Source of the DNA: Antedon mediterranea
Lineage: Eukaryota; Echinodermata; Crinoidea; Comatulida; Antedonidae
Reading direction: 5' to 3'
NCBI RefSeq assembly: GCF_964355755.1
Contig: NC_092674.1
Coordinates: 19,239,001-19,303,000 of the forward strand
DNA: 64,000 bases
Below the pieces are notes generated by a model that saw only the letters and a list, made by a program, of their open reading frames with translations, made no database searches and was not told where the DNA came from. The position numbers and the translations under genes are program-made. Below are positions 1 to 12,300 of this stretch, piece after piece. How positions within the stretch are numbered: position 1 is the stretch's first letter; each line of letters starts with the position of its first letter.

Positions 1-268
1 ATAATAGTTTAATTATCATCATGTTGGCCATTGTGCTAGTTTAGTGGTTAAAAATAAAGGTATTTATTCTGGTCCTCAAGCTTAACATGAAACTGAGAAA
101 ATTGGGTTAATAGGCCCACAACATACCTAGCAGCCAGTAGTGCAGCACCTACCAGCTGCAGCACACATGGAGACAATCCTCTACAATGTCTATATACAAC
201 TTTACATACTCTGAAATTGTCAACCTGTCTGTAGATAGATAAGATTTCTGTTAAAATTTTTACATTAG

Positions 269-345
269 TTTGTTTGGGCGTGCATTTGAACAAACAGCTG
301 AGAAGACTGGTTCTAGAGTTCTGCATGACAGCTTTGATCCTTCAA
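269..345 (+). CDS. Internal exon of an unidentified host gene (partial)
   Basis: A 77-nt stretch lies between an acceptor-like site (ttttacattag, ending 268) and a donor (gtaaga at 346). It is open in one frame and gives a compositionally normal peptide beginning LFGRAFEQ and ending DSFDPS, with entry phase leaving one base and exit phase 1. The surrounding DNA is AT-rich and has no comparable peptide, which is why I call it an exon. The rest of the gene would lie to the left of the window and possibly to the right; I found no convincing next exon. I do not recognise the protein. The minus-strand ORF over the same bases is a shadow. Confidence 0.35.
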
Positions 346-3300
346 GTAAGAAACATTTCATTGTATCCATTTCATTTTTACTAACCTATTTTATATTCTA
401 TGATTACCAATATCTAAGATATCTAAATATATCAGATATTATATAACACCTAAATAAATTCCTGTCATTTGATTGGACGATTGTTTAACATCGCGTGCAA
501 TAGTATGCACTATTACACGGTCGTCTAATAATACTTTTTTCTGTGTACAAAAAAAATCGTCGCAAAGATTGAATGTTATGACTGGTTTTGCGATGGAAGT
601 ACATTTTGTTGCGGATAACCATTGTAATATTGTCAGGATCTTTTTATTTCATCTTTATTCTTCTTTCTTTCCACGATTTTTGTGCACAGTCTATCTCAAA
701 AACCTGTATGCATAACCTTTTGTAACTTTACCAGAATTTAAACCTTTATCTGAAGATGTCGTAAGGTTCACTAACGCCAGATTTGCCGCAGCGTAACATA
801 CGTGTTATTTTATGAAATTCTAAAATAAATTCAGAATGATATATCATTTTTTATTGAAACTTAATAAAATCATAATTTATAAAAGGGGTCAACTTTGTAT
901 GGAATTTTAAATATGTTCTTGATAAATAAATTTTCTTTCACATGAGTTACAACAATTTTCATTTTTATTATTTCATCATATAAAAAAAATTAGAATAACA
1001 TGAGTTACTTAATTTAATCTATTCAGTAAATTTCAATATTTTATAGCTCATCAAAATGATAAGTTACCCACAGTATTGGAACTTGTTATGGAAGCTGTTG
1101 AATTGTAGATATGAATTCATATAAAAATGTTGTCTATCGGATGTCATGACGTCATGTCATGGCTGGTTGAATTCAAATAGTCGGATGTTCACCTCTTTCG
1201 TAAACATTGGTCGCGTTTAAAAGAGTGTGCATCTTGCTTTTACATGCCTGAAATTCTTCAATCTTTTATGAATGTAATTATTTAGATAATTATCTTCTAA
1301 AAATGCTTCATTTTTATGACGTCATCATGTTAAAAATTGGAATAAAAGATGGGTCTCGCAATTTCTTCTATGCTACACTGTATATTATTATATACAGTGT
1401 ATTCTGTCAAAATACTGTATACTGTATGACACAGAGACACAATTTATCACTGTAAACATTTATTTCATGTCATAGGATGTCATATTTTAACGTATGTGCA
1501 TGTTGCGTTTGAGCGGATAACCCAAATTCGTCAAAGTGACAAGTTCAAATCTATTTTTTTAAATTATTGAAAAATGTATTTATTAACAATCTTGTTTTAA
1601 ATTGTTTTGCTAGTATTTGCACTGAAAACTGAAGATAGAAGCAAATTCTTTGATGCACTAGTATCACTACTCTCATGAATCGCATTACTGGATGAATTGG
1701 TGCCCCCTATAATAGAAAGCAGGTATAATTGGAAAATACAACATATGCTGTATGAAAGGAAATAAAAGACTTATGCAAAACAAAATTCATAGCCAATGTG
1801 TGACATTTAAAACAATTTGGTAATAATTTAATAAATTAAATGTAAATAAAGGTCAGGTGTTCTTTTTGACCGAGGTATTAGGTTTATATTTATGATATGT
1901 TAATGTATTCATTATTTTGAATAATATATGGATACAGTATATACAGTATAACTAAAAACTAATAAATTCCCTGCATAATATCTAGATATTAAACTCAGTG
2001 TACAGCATTTTTCTCATAATATCTATGCAACTGTCATAAATATTGTGAATCAAAGTCAAAAAATATTTATTTAGAAAGCAAGTATATGCCCTACTGCTGT
2101 GTATTGTGTGGTCTAAAAATGATATGGTTTCATTTGATTATAACATGTGTTTTAGCCTACCAGTTACATTAAAATGTACACAAAGATATTATCATCAACA
2201 ATTGCTGAATTGTAGTTAGGATTTTCATTATAAACATTGTAAAAACGGAAATGATTTTCATTTTGAAGTTTTGAACAATGAATGTAGTCTAAAATGATAG
2301 TGTACTGTATTTGATTTGATATTTTTGGAATAAATTATTATACAATACAAAAGATAAACATACATGTATGTTATCAAGATATAACTGAATATACATAGTG
2401 GACTGCTTTATCTATGACAAACATACTGTGATAAACAAAACTAACAAACAATGTATACAGAAGCATAGGTGCAATCTTAAATCAGCATTTAACAAATTGT
2501 TTTTGGTTTACTCTACTTAATAATAAGACATTTGCTAGGCTATTATATATCCACAGTGACCCATGTTATATCTACCCAGAGTTTCTGATATGTAGGCTTA
2601 TACTGTACTATATACACTATAGGAACATCTAACATTAAATACGTTGTGTGAAGTTGATCAAAATCAAAATTTGATTATATTACGGTGGAAAAAAAATATT
2701 AAGATTAATGCAAAAAATGTTCAGAGAAATTAATGCAAAAAATGTTCACTGAATGAAAGAGAAATTTATGAAATATAGCAAATAGTCTTATTTTTTTAGA
2801 ATGAATTATTTCTTTTCGAATTCTAAATAATGTTGTAATATGCCTGCAAGATGTGACCTATTACATAAAAAACTACCAAAAACGATCATAGAGTAAAGTA
2901 AGCAGATTCAAGCGCAAGTTGCAATTAATATCAGTATTAGGCCTAACAATACATAGAAACTTAAATTGCAATTTCACCTGCCATTACATTACACTTTTTG
3001 TGATGAGGATTCATGAGTGTATAGACTTTGTTGGTCATTGTCGTTAATATAGATATAAATACTGTAGCATCACATGAACTTTGATTAATCTGTTTGTTCT
3101 GTCAATATAAACTTTTTGTTACTATGTACGTACATATTCAAAGGTGTACCCATACAATTGTTACTCTCATTGTAAAATTGAAATTTTTACCGTACAATGT
3201 AAACGGACAGTTTAGGCTAATCTACCTTGTAATACTTACTATATTATTTTATTCAAACATTTAACGGAGAATTTGTGAGGAGCCAGCTTGATAAGGTATT

Positions 3301-3382
3301 GTAATCATTTATAGATCATATAATATATAAACCATAGATATGTACAGTATTATATCTATAATATGTATTAACTGACACAAGT
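346..3382. other. AT-rich non-coding DNA
   Basis: No convincing exon on either strand. Stops are dense in all frames, with many short runs of A or T. The only structure I noted is the palindrome at 1375-1400. It could be intergenic sequence or an intron of the gene that owns the exon at 269-345. Confidence 0.5.
1375..1400. repeat. Perfect hairpin palindrome, 11-bp arms
   Basis: ACACTGTATAT, a 4-nt TATT loop, then ATATACAGTGT. The arms match perfectly. Related 'acagtgta' and 'cagtatata' fragments occur nearby (1930s) and near 49.96 kb, so this may be part of a small TA-rich dispersed repeat. Confidence 0.5.
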
Positions 3383-3580
3383 ATGGCCGGAGTATGGCCG
3401 CTGCATGCAGAGCCTAAGTTTGGAACCGCGGATCAAACATGGATTAAGGAATTAATCCATAATCAAACCTACTTTGAAAGCCATGGGACAATCGCTCAAT
3501 TAATATTCAGTTCTGTAGGCTACAACGTTTTATTCTGCCAACCTTTAATCGTAAGCCTATCGACGTCTCTACAATTGTAG
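3383..3580 (+). CDS. Candidate short exon or ORF, unidentified
   Basis: A 65-codon ORF begins at a real ATG with purine context and is less AT-rich than its surroundings; its start reads MAGVWPLHAEPKFGTADQ. A strong donor-like site (gtaagc) occurs in phase 0 at about 3550, so it could be a first exon. It does not join in phase to the next recognised exon at 9362, which needs phase 1, so an intermediate exon would be required. A second frame through the same bases is also open for about 24 codons, which lowers confidence. I do not recognise the product. Confidence 0.25.
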   Translation: MAGVWPLHAEPKFGTADQTWIKELIHNQTYFESHGTIAQLIFSSVGYNVLFCQPLIVSLSTSLQL

Positions 3581-6019
3581 TTTTTGTGAAATTTAAAAGA
3601 ATTACTTTAGGACTGATTAAACGCCGCTGTCAACCAGGTGCTGAACCAGAATTATTTCGCAAACCTTACAGTTGATATAAAATATTGAAGTTGTGTATGA
3701 TTTATGAACATGACAAGACATGAAACGTCGCGATGTATCCACAATAAAGTGATTATCGGCATTTGCACTGTCGTTGTTGCAACATCTTATTACCGAGTTG
3801 CAACAACTTATGTTTTCTTTTTACACTTACTGAAAAGTGGCGGATCCAGGATTTTTTAAAATAGTGATGCCCAGGGCCTAAACATAGTAAAAATAATTGC
3901 TGAAATTAACCTAATATCCCATATTTTGCATGGCACCCTTTTGGGTCCGCCGATGAGGCGTCTATATTAGAAGGCCTACAATAAAATATAAAATGCGAAC
4001 TGAAACTTGCACGTCACGAAACTTCTTTTTATCTAGAGCTTGTTTACCATGATTACTAGTTTTGGCCTGTGCTGTGCTCCACGGAAATGTCTTATTGATA
4101 TAGGCACAGGCCTACACAAGTCAAAGTATTGACCCAATCGAAATGATGTCTTCCATGGAACGTGGTAATTAAGTTAATCGATGTCTTTACCTTGAATGAA
4201 TTATTGTATTCATCGTTATGCATCTCTTACACATGGCGTTGACAGGCTATGAGTTTCTTTTATTTCAGTTCTTCTCAATATAGGTGATGACACTGATATT
4301 TGTTCATTGAAAGATCAGAACAAATCTTACACGTATAGTTGGTTGGATGTGAAGATAGTAATACTCTTTTTGTTCAAAATGATTCCTGGTAAGTGAAACG
4401 ATACATATTTTTCAGTGTTTAAGTTCAAAATTAGTAGCAGTAAGCCTAGGCATATTCAATGTCGTATACGTATGATACATTTGAACTTAAGATAATTTGT
4501 TTGAAACTTAAATAAAGAATTTGCACGTAGAAAAATATTTAGGCGTAACATTGACATTTTAATTTGATTTGGTGGGAATTGGTGAAGATACTTTTGTAAT
4601 AATATTGAAAAAACAATTCCATTTTGTACAATGGCCGTAAAATCGCACACGAACATTCGTCTGTGATGCTGAATGTTTTTTTAATATAGTTATGTGACCA
4701 TTTAAAAAATAGCTCTGTAAATTTGTTTCACTCAAAATGCTAAATTGCCTATAGCCTACTGTATGTGGCCTATCTGTCTCATTTCATTTGTTTTGTATTT
4801 CATCAAATAATAAAATATTAACTGGTCACAAAGTAGGCCTACAAACCATTTTATGAATTAGACGGAAATCACTATAATTACTAATTCGCTAACGAACTCC
4901 CTAAAGTGTAAACATTATATCATATAAAAACACCAAAAAAAAACAGATAAAGGAAACATGGAATATAGGCTATACAATTGTTTAAACTTCAGCGCTTAGT
5001 AAACCTATACATTTTGTTGATATAACCCATACATGTACATGTCTGACGTAATGTTATAACACAATCTGTAAAAAGTGAAGCCAAAAAACATTAGGGCCGA
5101 ATGAATAGATCTTAATGATTCCAGTGTTCATTTTGCTAAATTTAACGCCATTATCACCTTTGTACCATATGGGACCAATTTAACGACTTAACACAACTTT
5201 TTGAAATCTGGTTATCTTATAATTATTGATAATTTGTTTAGAAACATAATTATTTAGTTACATTTCTACAGATGTTCAAAATAAATGCTTTGTTAGATTC
5301 ACTACCGTATTCAATTTATTTGACACCTTTTTTTTTCATATAATGTTACGGGTATAGAAAGTATAACATTGCACATGAATATTACAGTTGTAAATGAATT
5401 ACCATGAAAGGGTGTGGTATTATTATTAGAATGTCAATCTCCCTTTACTCAAAACTTTTACTTATCATTTCTATGTAAATGTACAATTCAAATGATTTTA
5501 TGTAACAATGATAAATCAAAATTCATATCATTCTTGATACTTTAGGCACTGTTTTGCACTGTTCTCAAATGTAAGTTTTGTTTTATATCATCCTACCATA
5601 TTCCACGTCCCACCATATACAATATTAACTTTATGATATTGACATTAACCGACACAAATGTTGTCCCGGTAACTCAATGTCCTACGAATACTTGGTAACC
5701 ATCAATTTCAATATTGAGTAGGCCTATAAAGTTTGTATGTAAATGCCTATTATATTAGGTATTATATTCGCCTTTATAATTATTATTTAAAGTCCCGGCC
5801 ATGACGTCCATGACCACAATAATAACCATACTGTCACAATAAAACCATTGATCAATAAAAGTAATTTAACGTCGGTAAACAATAACATCAAGAACAATGA
5901 CACATAGAATGAAATATCAATACAACGTAATAAAGATTAACAGGACCCAATTGAAGAAAATCCATGCCTACTCAAACACGTAGATGTGTTTGTAAACACA
6001 TTTCCAGTGAGTCAATTGA
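3581..6019. other. AT-rich non-coding DNA
   Basis: I see no exon, RNA gene or long repeat here. ORFs on both strands are short and have the Phe/Leu/Asn/Lys-rich make-up of translated AT-rich DNA, for example the minus-strand ORF at 4456-4656. Confidence 0.5.
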
Positions 6020-7425
6020 ATAATCTATATATAAATTTACGTAAGGGCAAACTTATCTAAATCGCGCGTTATTTCTAGAATGTTTACTCGATGGTATATA
6101 AAGTTGGTTCGTACTTTCGGTACTGATTTTAACCGCCTGATGTAACCCTGTTTACTAATTAAATTGAGTTCGATAATTAGTTATTGACGATTAAAACGAA
6201 TTTAGGTTCAACGATTTGCCCCAAATAGGGGTGTTTTTCGATCGTGGTATACACAGTCTAATGGATGTCCGTCTTGAAAAATACCCGCAGACGATAATAC
6301 GAGGATGCTTCGCATTTCCTATCTCCTCCTACGATAATTGTTTTTAATAGCTGAAAACCGGTTGAACAGCTCGAGTACAGCATCATAATGTTGAAGACAG
6401 GCCGATTTTTTAAAAAAAATACTATTTTGATAGATTTAATATACGTTTATACAAATGTATTGATTTGCGATGAATGGAACATTCCAATCTCTGTTCCACA
6501 AGTGTCTATTCCCTCAGGCGTCGTAAAGGCAAGTACTGTATACTCATAACAGAAATTCGATCCATTTTTGTTTCAATCTGTGCTGCAGTGGTTGGATATA
6601 CATATTTTTTAAACGGATAATGAGCTAGAGTTTTCACTCGCCGTATATTATGTACAAATCTTTATTGCAATTAAACCACCCACATCATATACGTTGTAAA
6701 ACCAGTAGAGGATAGGCCTACGGTACATCACATGCCCTAAACGCAGAACAACTTTGGTGGGTAGGGTAGGAACCAACTTAAGTATGAATTGGCTCTAAGA
6801 AACAATTGAAAACCATTAGGCCTACTTATTAAGTTGAGTTAGATAATTTAATATTTATTGACGATCAAATCGAATTTATGATTTGCCCCGAATAGAGGTG
6901 GTTTTCACAAATTGTTTTCACAAATTGTTTTACATTATACAAACATATACACGTCGTAGTGATGTTACATCGTTACATGTACTGTACTATTTCAATCAAC
7001 TTGGACGGTTATAGCTTCAACAAAGTATTACATCGCAATGTTTTACTGTGTTTAGTGGTATATTATTTGTAAAACATGAAAACAATTAATATTTCGTTAC
7101 TAAATAGATAAAGAATATATTTAAAAATTGTTCCTCTTTCCACCCATCCTCTTCCCCATCCCTCAACCCTAATGTTACATACAAAACACAAATTAAGTTT
7201 GTTTAAATTTGACTAAACAATTGGTCTCATTTTTTGACAAGTTTCTCTTTCGGAAGTAATTCCCAGGGTGCTATTTTTAGTTGAGTACATAAATCACATT
7301 GTCTATTTATTCGTTCCTGTAAACGACATGTATTTGTCCTGCGGTACGTACTTTTGAAATCGCCAGTTTTTTAACGCTGAAATTATTATGTATTCGAGAA
7401 CCATCTAGTATAAATTAATTCACCG
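6020..7425 (+). repeat. Dispersed repeat family R1, copy 1 (about 1.4 kb)
   Basis: This block is repeated with high similarity at 54985-56274. Shared landmarks include the stretch 'ctagaatgtttactcg' near the start, 'gatttgcccc..atag' in two places, the 'cctcaggcgt' segment, and the 'ttgttcctcttt' to 'tattcgttcctg' tail. The tail alone also occurs at 33300-33725 and, inverted and truncated, at 19211-19425. No long ORF is conserved between copies, so R1 is probably a non-autonomous element. The fullest 3' end (33.7 kb) finishes in an inverted 'agatggt..accatct' motif. Confidence 0.75.
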
Positions 7426-9361
7426 CATACGTTCCGATGAACTATGCGTATACTGAAGAGCTCACTGTTTTTTTAAATTAATCAACATTGTTAGATTGTT
7501 TAATGCAATTGAAAAGGTTATAATTTTCGTTAATAGTTAATTACACCATAAAAAACCACATAAATTATAAACTATTAAACCACCTAACTTACGGCTGCTG
7601 TATAAGTGGAAATTGAAACATAATCATGAATGTGATGTATGTGGTGTTATTAAAGATAAAATAGGCGTACGTAACAACATTATATTATAGAAATATATTG
7701 TTTTTTTGCTATTACAATAGACAATAACAGAAGTTCGTTGAAAGAAATTCTTTTACGCTCCGATTGTCTATAAAGAATGTTTTATTCTATGTTTTTGCTA
7801 TATATGAAATTAAGATATTATCTATAATAAATAAAGCAAGTGTGCTAAAACTCCTGGATATTATTCAAGTCGATTATCAATGCATGCTCCTATATAAAGT
7901 GGTTTTATTTTGTATTTTATATCTAATTCTGTCTAATGTTTAAATTTTATATACGAACATAAATAAAAAGGTTAACAAATACACGAACATTAAGAAAAAA
8001 GGAGAATTATAATTGAATAGCAAAAAAATTAACAGATATATGTAAAAATACATTCAATGATTTGGTAGAAGAAGATATAGGTCTATCTATTTTTTTTTCA
8101 ATTATTGGTAAACTTGAATTCAATGTCTTTTCAATCATTTTAGTCCTACCAATTTTGGAAATTATTATTTACTGCTTGCTTTCACAGACATTACCCGGGT
8201 ACAATAAACCGTCACTGCATTTCCCTAAATTAAATCTCTTTCATGTGGTAACCAACGAGAGGCTTAGGGCTTTGTGCGCATACGTTTTATGAGTTACATT
8301 TACACTACTTGAATCATAAGTGCAGAATAGCATTAGTCTTAATTCAATAGAAGTCACACGTTTGAGTAGGCGATTCTTACTTACTTATATCAAGAATTGT
8401 TCACAGACAAAGAAAAAAACAATTGAAACCAGTTTCGTTTTGTTCTATCGAATGGAACAGCTGCTGAGCCGCACACGATGTTTCGGAGTATGAATGGATT
8501 TAGTTTAAAGAATAAAACCTCCTGGTGTTTTATCGCTTTGTAATTTGATTGTTTTGGCTACATAAATAAGTGAATAACACTGAATAGTTTAAGCACCTAC
8601 GATTCGGTGAAGGTATAGATGACTTAAAGGAAAACACTAATATTGTCACACTGTGCTTGTTAGTGTGGTGCCATGGAATAGCACATTCCTGTCAAAATTG
8701 TAATTATTTTTGTTATACATTTTGCAAAATGGAGATAATATTGAGCAATCAAGGTAGGAATTTTATAGTAGTAATTAAAGAGAAACTGTTTGTAGACATT
8801 TGTTTGTTTTTTTTCATTCATAAGATCGAATAATTATATGCATCTTCATAATAATTTGCCCCAAATGAAGATTTTGCTTTCAAAAAGATAACATATTTAA
8901 ATTAAGATCAGGGGTGAATGAATTTTAGAAATTTCACACGGGTTATTATAACCGGTCAGGTATTCATAACATACAATATGTTACACTTTCTCCATGGTTT
9001 ACACACACACACACCCACCTCCACCCACCTAATAAACACATACATAGGGAACTGGACTAAGGACCCAATGGAAATAAGCTCTACAAGTTTCGGCAATCTT
9101 GAAAACATTTTTTCTTTTGTTTTGATTTTGTAGTTTTATGATTTAAAAAAAAAAAAAAATTTAAGGACAGATTAACTTTAAAGTATAAGTGAAGAATGAC
9201 CAAAAATGTGACCTCAGTTTGCTTTAAAACATTGACAATAATATTGGACGTCTATTTCTTCAAAACAAAAATAATTTTATGTATTAGACTGATAAAATTT
9301 ACATTAGTTGAGAATCCAGTAAGGACTCATTTACATTGTAATTATTATGTTTTCACCACAG
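7426..9361. other. AT-rich non-coding DNA, probably 5' flank or intron of the EF-hand gene
   Basis: No exon recognised. There is a short CA/CCACC-rich run at about 9001-9030 and a poly(A) run near 9146. It ends at the acceptor (ttttcaccacag, AG at 9360-9361) that opens the first confident exon of the downstream gene. Confidence 0.45.
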
Positions 9362-12300
9362 GTGTAGGTAAATCGTTTTTGGCTCAGCAAAAGGAAGACG
9401 AACGTAATTATGACGTAGAAAAGGCGCGCCAAGTTGCCTTACTTTTCAACCGTGAACGTCTGAAAGATTTGAAGCAAGGATTTAACATGGTAATGGAGGC
9501 ATTTATAGATGTTTTGGAATTAGACCCAGCAAAGGAAGTATCAATTACCTACAGAAACTATCAACAGAAATTACAAAGTATTGTAAGTTTATGATATACA
9601 TTCAAATACAAAAATGTTATTAAAGTATTATAACGTGAAATAATAATGGTGAAAATGAAATGAGATGAAGTTGTTCTTGAATGAATCGAATGAAACGAAT
9701 TATTTTCGAAAAATGTTAATAAATTGATTGGTTCTGCATGGAAGAGAAAAAAAATCTAGTAATTTAACAGAAAAAGTGGACCTAACCTTATTTCCGTCTT
9801 CTATTATCAGATAACTATTAATAGATAAATAAAAAGATAGTCAATTGTGATTATACTATTATGTTTGATTGATTTTGGATTTTTATTTGATTGATAAAGA
9901 TTAATGACGCTTGAACTTAACTTGATTTATACATTTTTGTGGACAAATACATACACTTGGATTGTAAACATTATTTCAACATATACTATAAACTAATCAG
10001 TACATGCGTAATACTAGGAGAAGCATTCAAGTAGTTCGGGAATATTTTTAAAAAAACATAGTTTACAAAAACAAAACTTTAACAGAATAGGCCTAATATT
10101 AAAAGAAATGATTCCTGTGCAATATTTATATGTTTTAAAGCTTTCGTCATTGAAATATTGACGTAATGCAAATGTGTTACTTGTGTTATAATATAGGCTA
10201 CAATTGAATACACAATACGTGTAAGGTATTAAAATTAATTAAAGCTTGATACACAAACGAGGGATTAACTCGTTACTGTCGATTTGTAGGAGAACGAGAG
10301 CTGGTCACGACTACGTCAACGTCATTTAAATGGTCACCCGGATCTTATGGAAGATTTCAACACAAATATGTTACTTAGTGATCGTCTATTACAGTTTGTT
10401 TCTACTTTAGATAACATTAGACAAACTTTATTCGAACAAATACAGGTAAGTAAGTATGGTTCCACCAGTTTCCTTCTGGCCTACTTGCCAACAGAATACC
10501 AATGGCATGGTTGCATATGACAAGTGACCTATGGTGTCAGGAGGACAAATGGCACCTAAGGTGACAAAAGGCCGGGTGGCAAAAAACCTGATGGCTTAAA
10601 GCCAGGTGGCGAATGACTGGTTGGCAATGGGTCATGTTGCAAAGGGCCGATACCTATAGTACTATAGTATCGGCCCTATGGTGTCTTGTAAATACGGTGT
10701 AGAAAACAATGTTCTGACATGATAAGCTTTTATTTGGTATACAAATATTCGAAGGTTCGAAATGGCACGTACTAAAAACTGCCTTCAAAACAAAGATGTT
10801 ACGTTTCAGTAGTAACAGTACCTCTTTCACATCGTCTTTTAACACTCCAGAGTTTAGGACTACACATACCTTACCATACACAACGCCGTTGTTCAATTGT
10901 GAAATTGAATGATGTAGTTTCGCTGCCTGATTGGATCCTATTGAACCATTGGTTTGTTTCTTTATGCTGATTTCAACTCAACACAATTTTATTTTTTGTG
11001 ACCAATTCTAATTCAAATAATATTTTACTGATACAAAACATAAACTATTCTCTAACTTACAATAAGCAATGTACAGTTTATTATACAATAACAATTTATT
11101 TTACGTGGATTTTAGAATAGTTCAAAAAGAGAAGATTCCCTTCTTACTGAACTCAAGAATGTAAGAGGTAAGAGAGGCATCCAGTGATATTTGTAATATA
11201 GCTCTCTGATTATTAGTAGAGACCTTACTATTTAAAAAAATAATTTGTGTTTTTAGTGTATGTTTATAATGTATCATGTAGACAAACACAGCGACGATCA
11301 TAAATTTGTCAGAATGTCTTTCTGCATCTGCATTATATGCATTATATATTATATGTAAGCAATTAGTTCTTTTTAAAGAGATACAAACAAAAAATGTTCA
11401 ACCAATGAGAGTTCAGAAAGTATAACTAATTACAGTACTATATTTTTACCTTTAAAAATACTTGTTTACACAGCTTGCAATTTTCTCTAGCTGTGAATTT
11501 AAATAAAATAAAATTGCTGTTGCTTTTACCAAGCATTTATGTATTGTTTATCTCTAATATACTTCAGGAGATCTTGCAAAGGAAAAACAAACTTCCACAA
11601 ACCTAAAATGGAAACTAGACAAAATGTCTAAAGAATTTAATTCAAAGATGAGTTGCACAGCGATCCTAAGTGAACAGCTCCAGGATAAACAACGGGTTAT
11701 TGAACAGTAAGCAGGTTTATAATGTCTACAATTTAGTTTAAAATACATATAAAACAGGATAGGTGTTTTTTCTAATTTTGACTTTTACTATAAGACCTAG
11801 TGAACGTTTAAATATGTGTTTCATGTATAATAAGACAAAATAAAAACGATTAAAAATAACCAAAACATTGTTAGACAGCCAATTCGACTAAAAATTTTTC
11901 AGGTAAATCATTTCTCAAGGTGAATAACTATTATGTTACATTAAAATTGAATATTCACAAAATAATAATAATAATTTTTCAGTGGGTTAGAAGTGTGATG
12001 TATATCTGTTGTTGGAGATTAAAATACAACAAAAAAGGCGTCAGTGAATGACAATAATGATGATGATTTGGTCATTTTGATAGATTACATCGGAATGGTA
12101 CCGTTCAGTTATGGGAAAAAGAGAAGAAAATTCTGTTAGAAAACGTAGCACAACACGAAAAAGAATTAGAAAAAGAGCTAGCCGATTTGCAAAAGGTACA
12201 CGAACAGACTAAAGATCGTTTGAACAGAAGAAATCGGGTATGTTATACATATTGTCAACTGCATTATAAAATTATTGGCTATTTAATTTTTCAGTTGTTA

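Noticed and set aside
48-326. 92-codon minus-strand ORF at the left edge
   Set aside because: No splice or domain support; the plus strand has a better exon at 269-345.
473-715. 80-codon plus-strand ORF
   Set aside because: Phe/Ser/Cys-rich translation of AT-rich sequence, no splice sites or domain.
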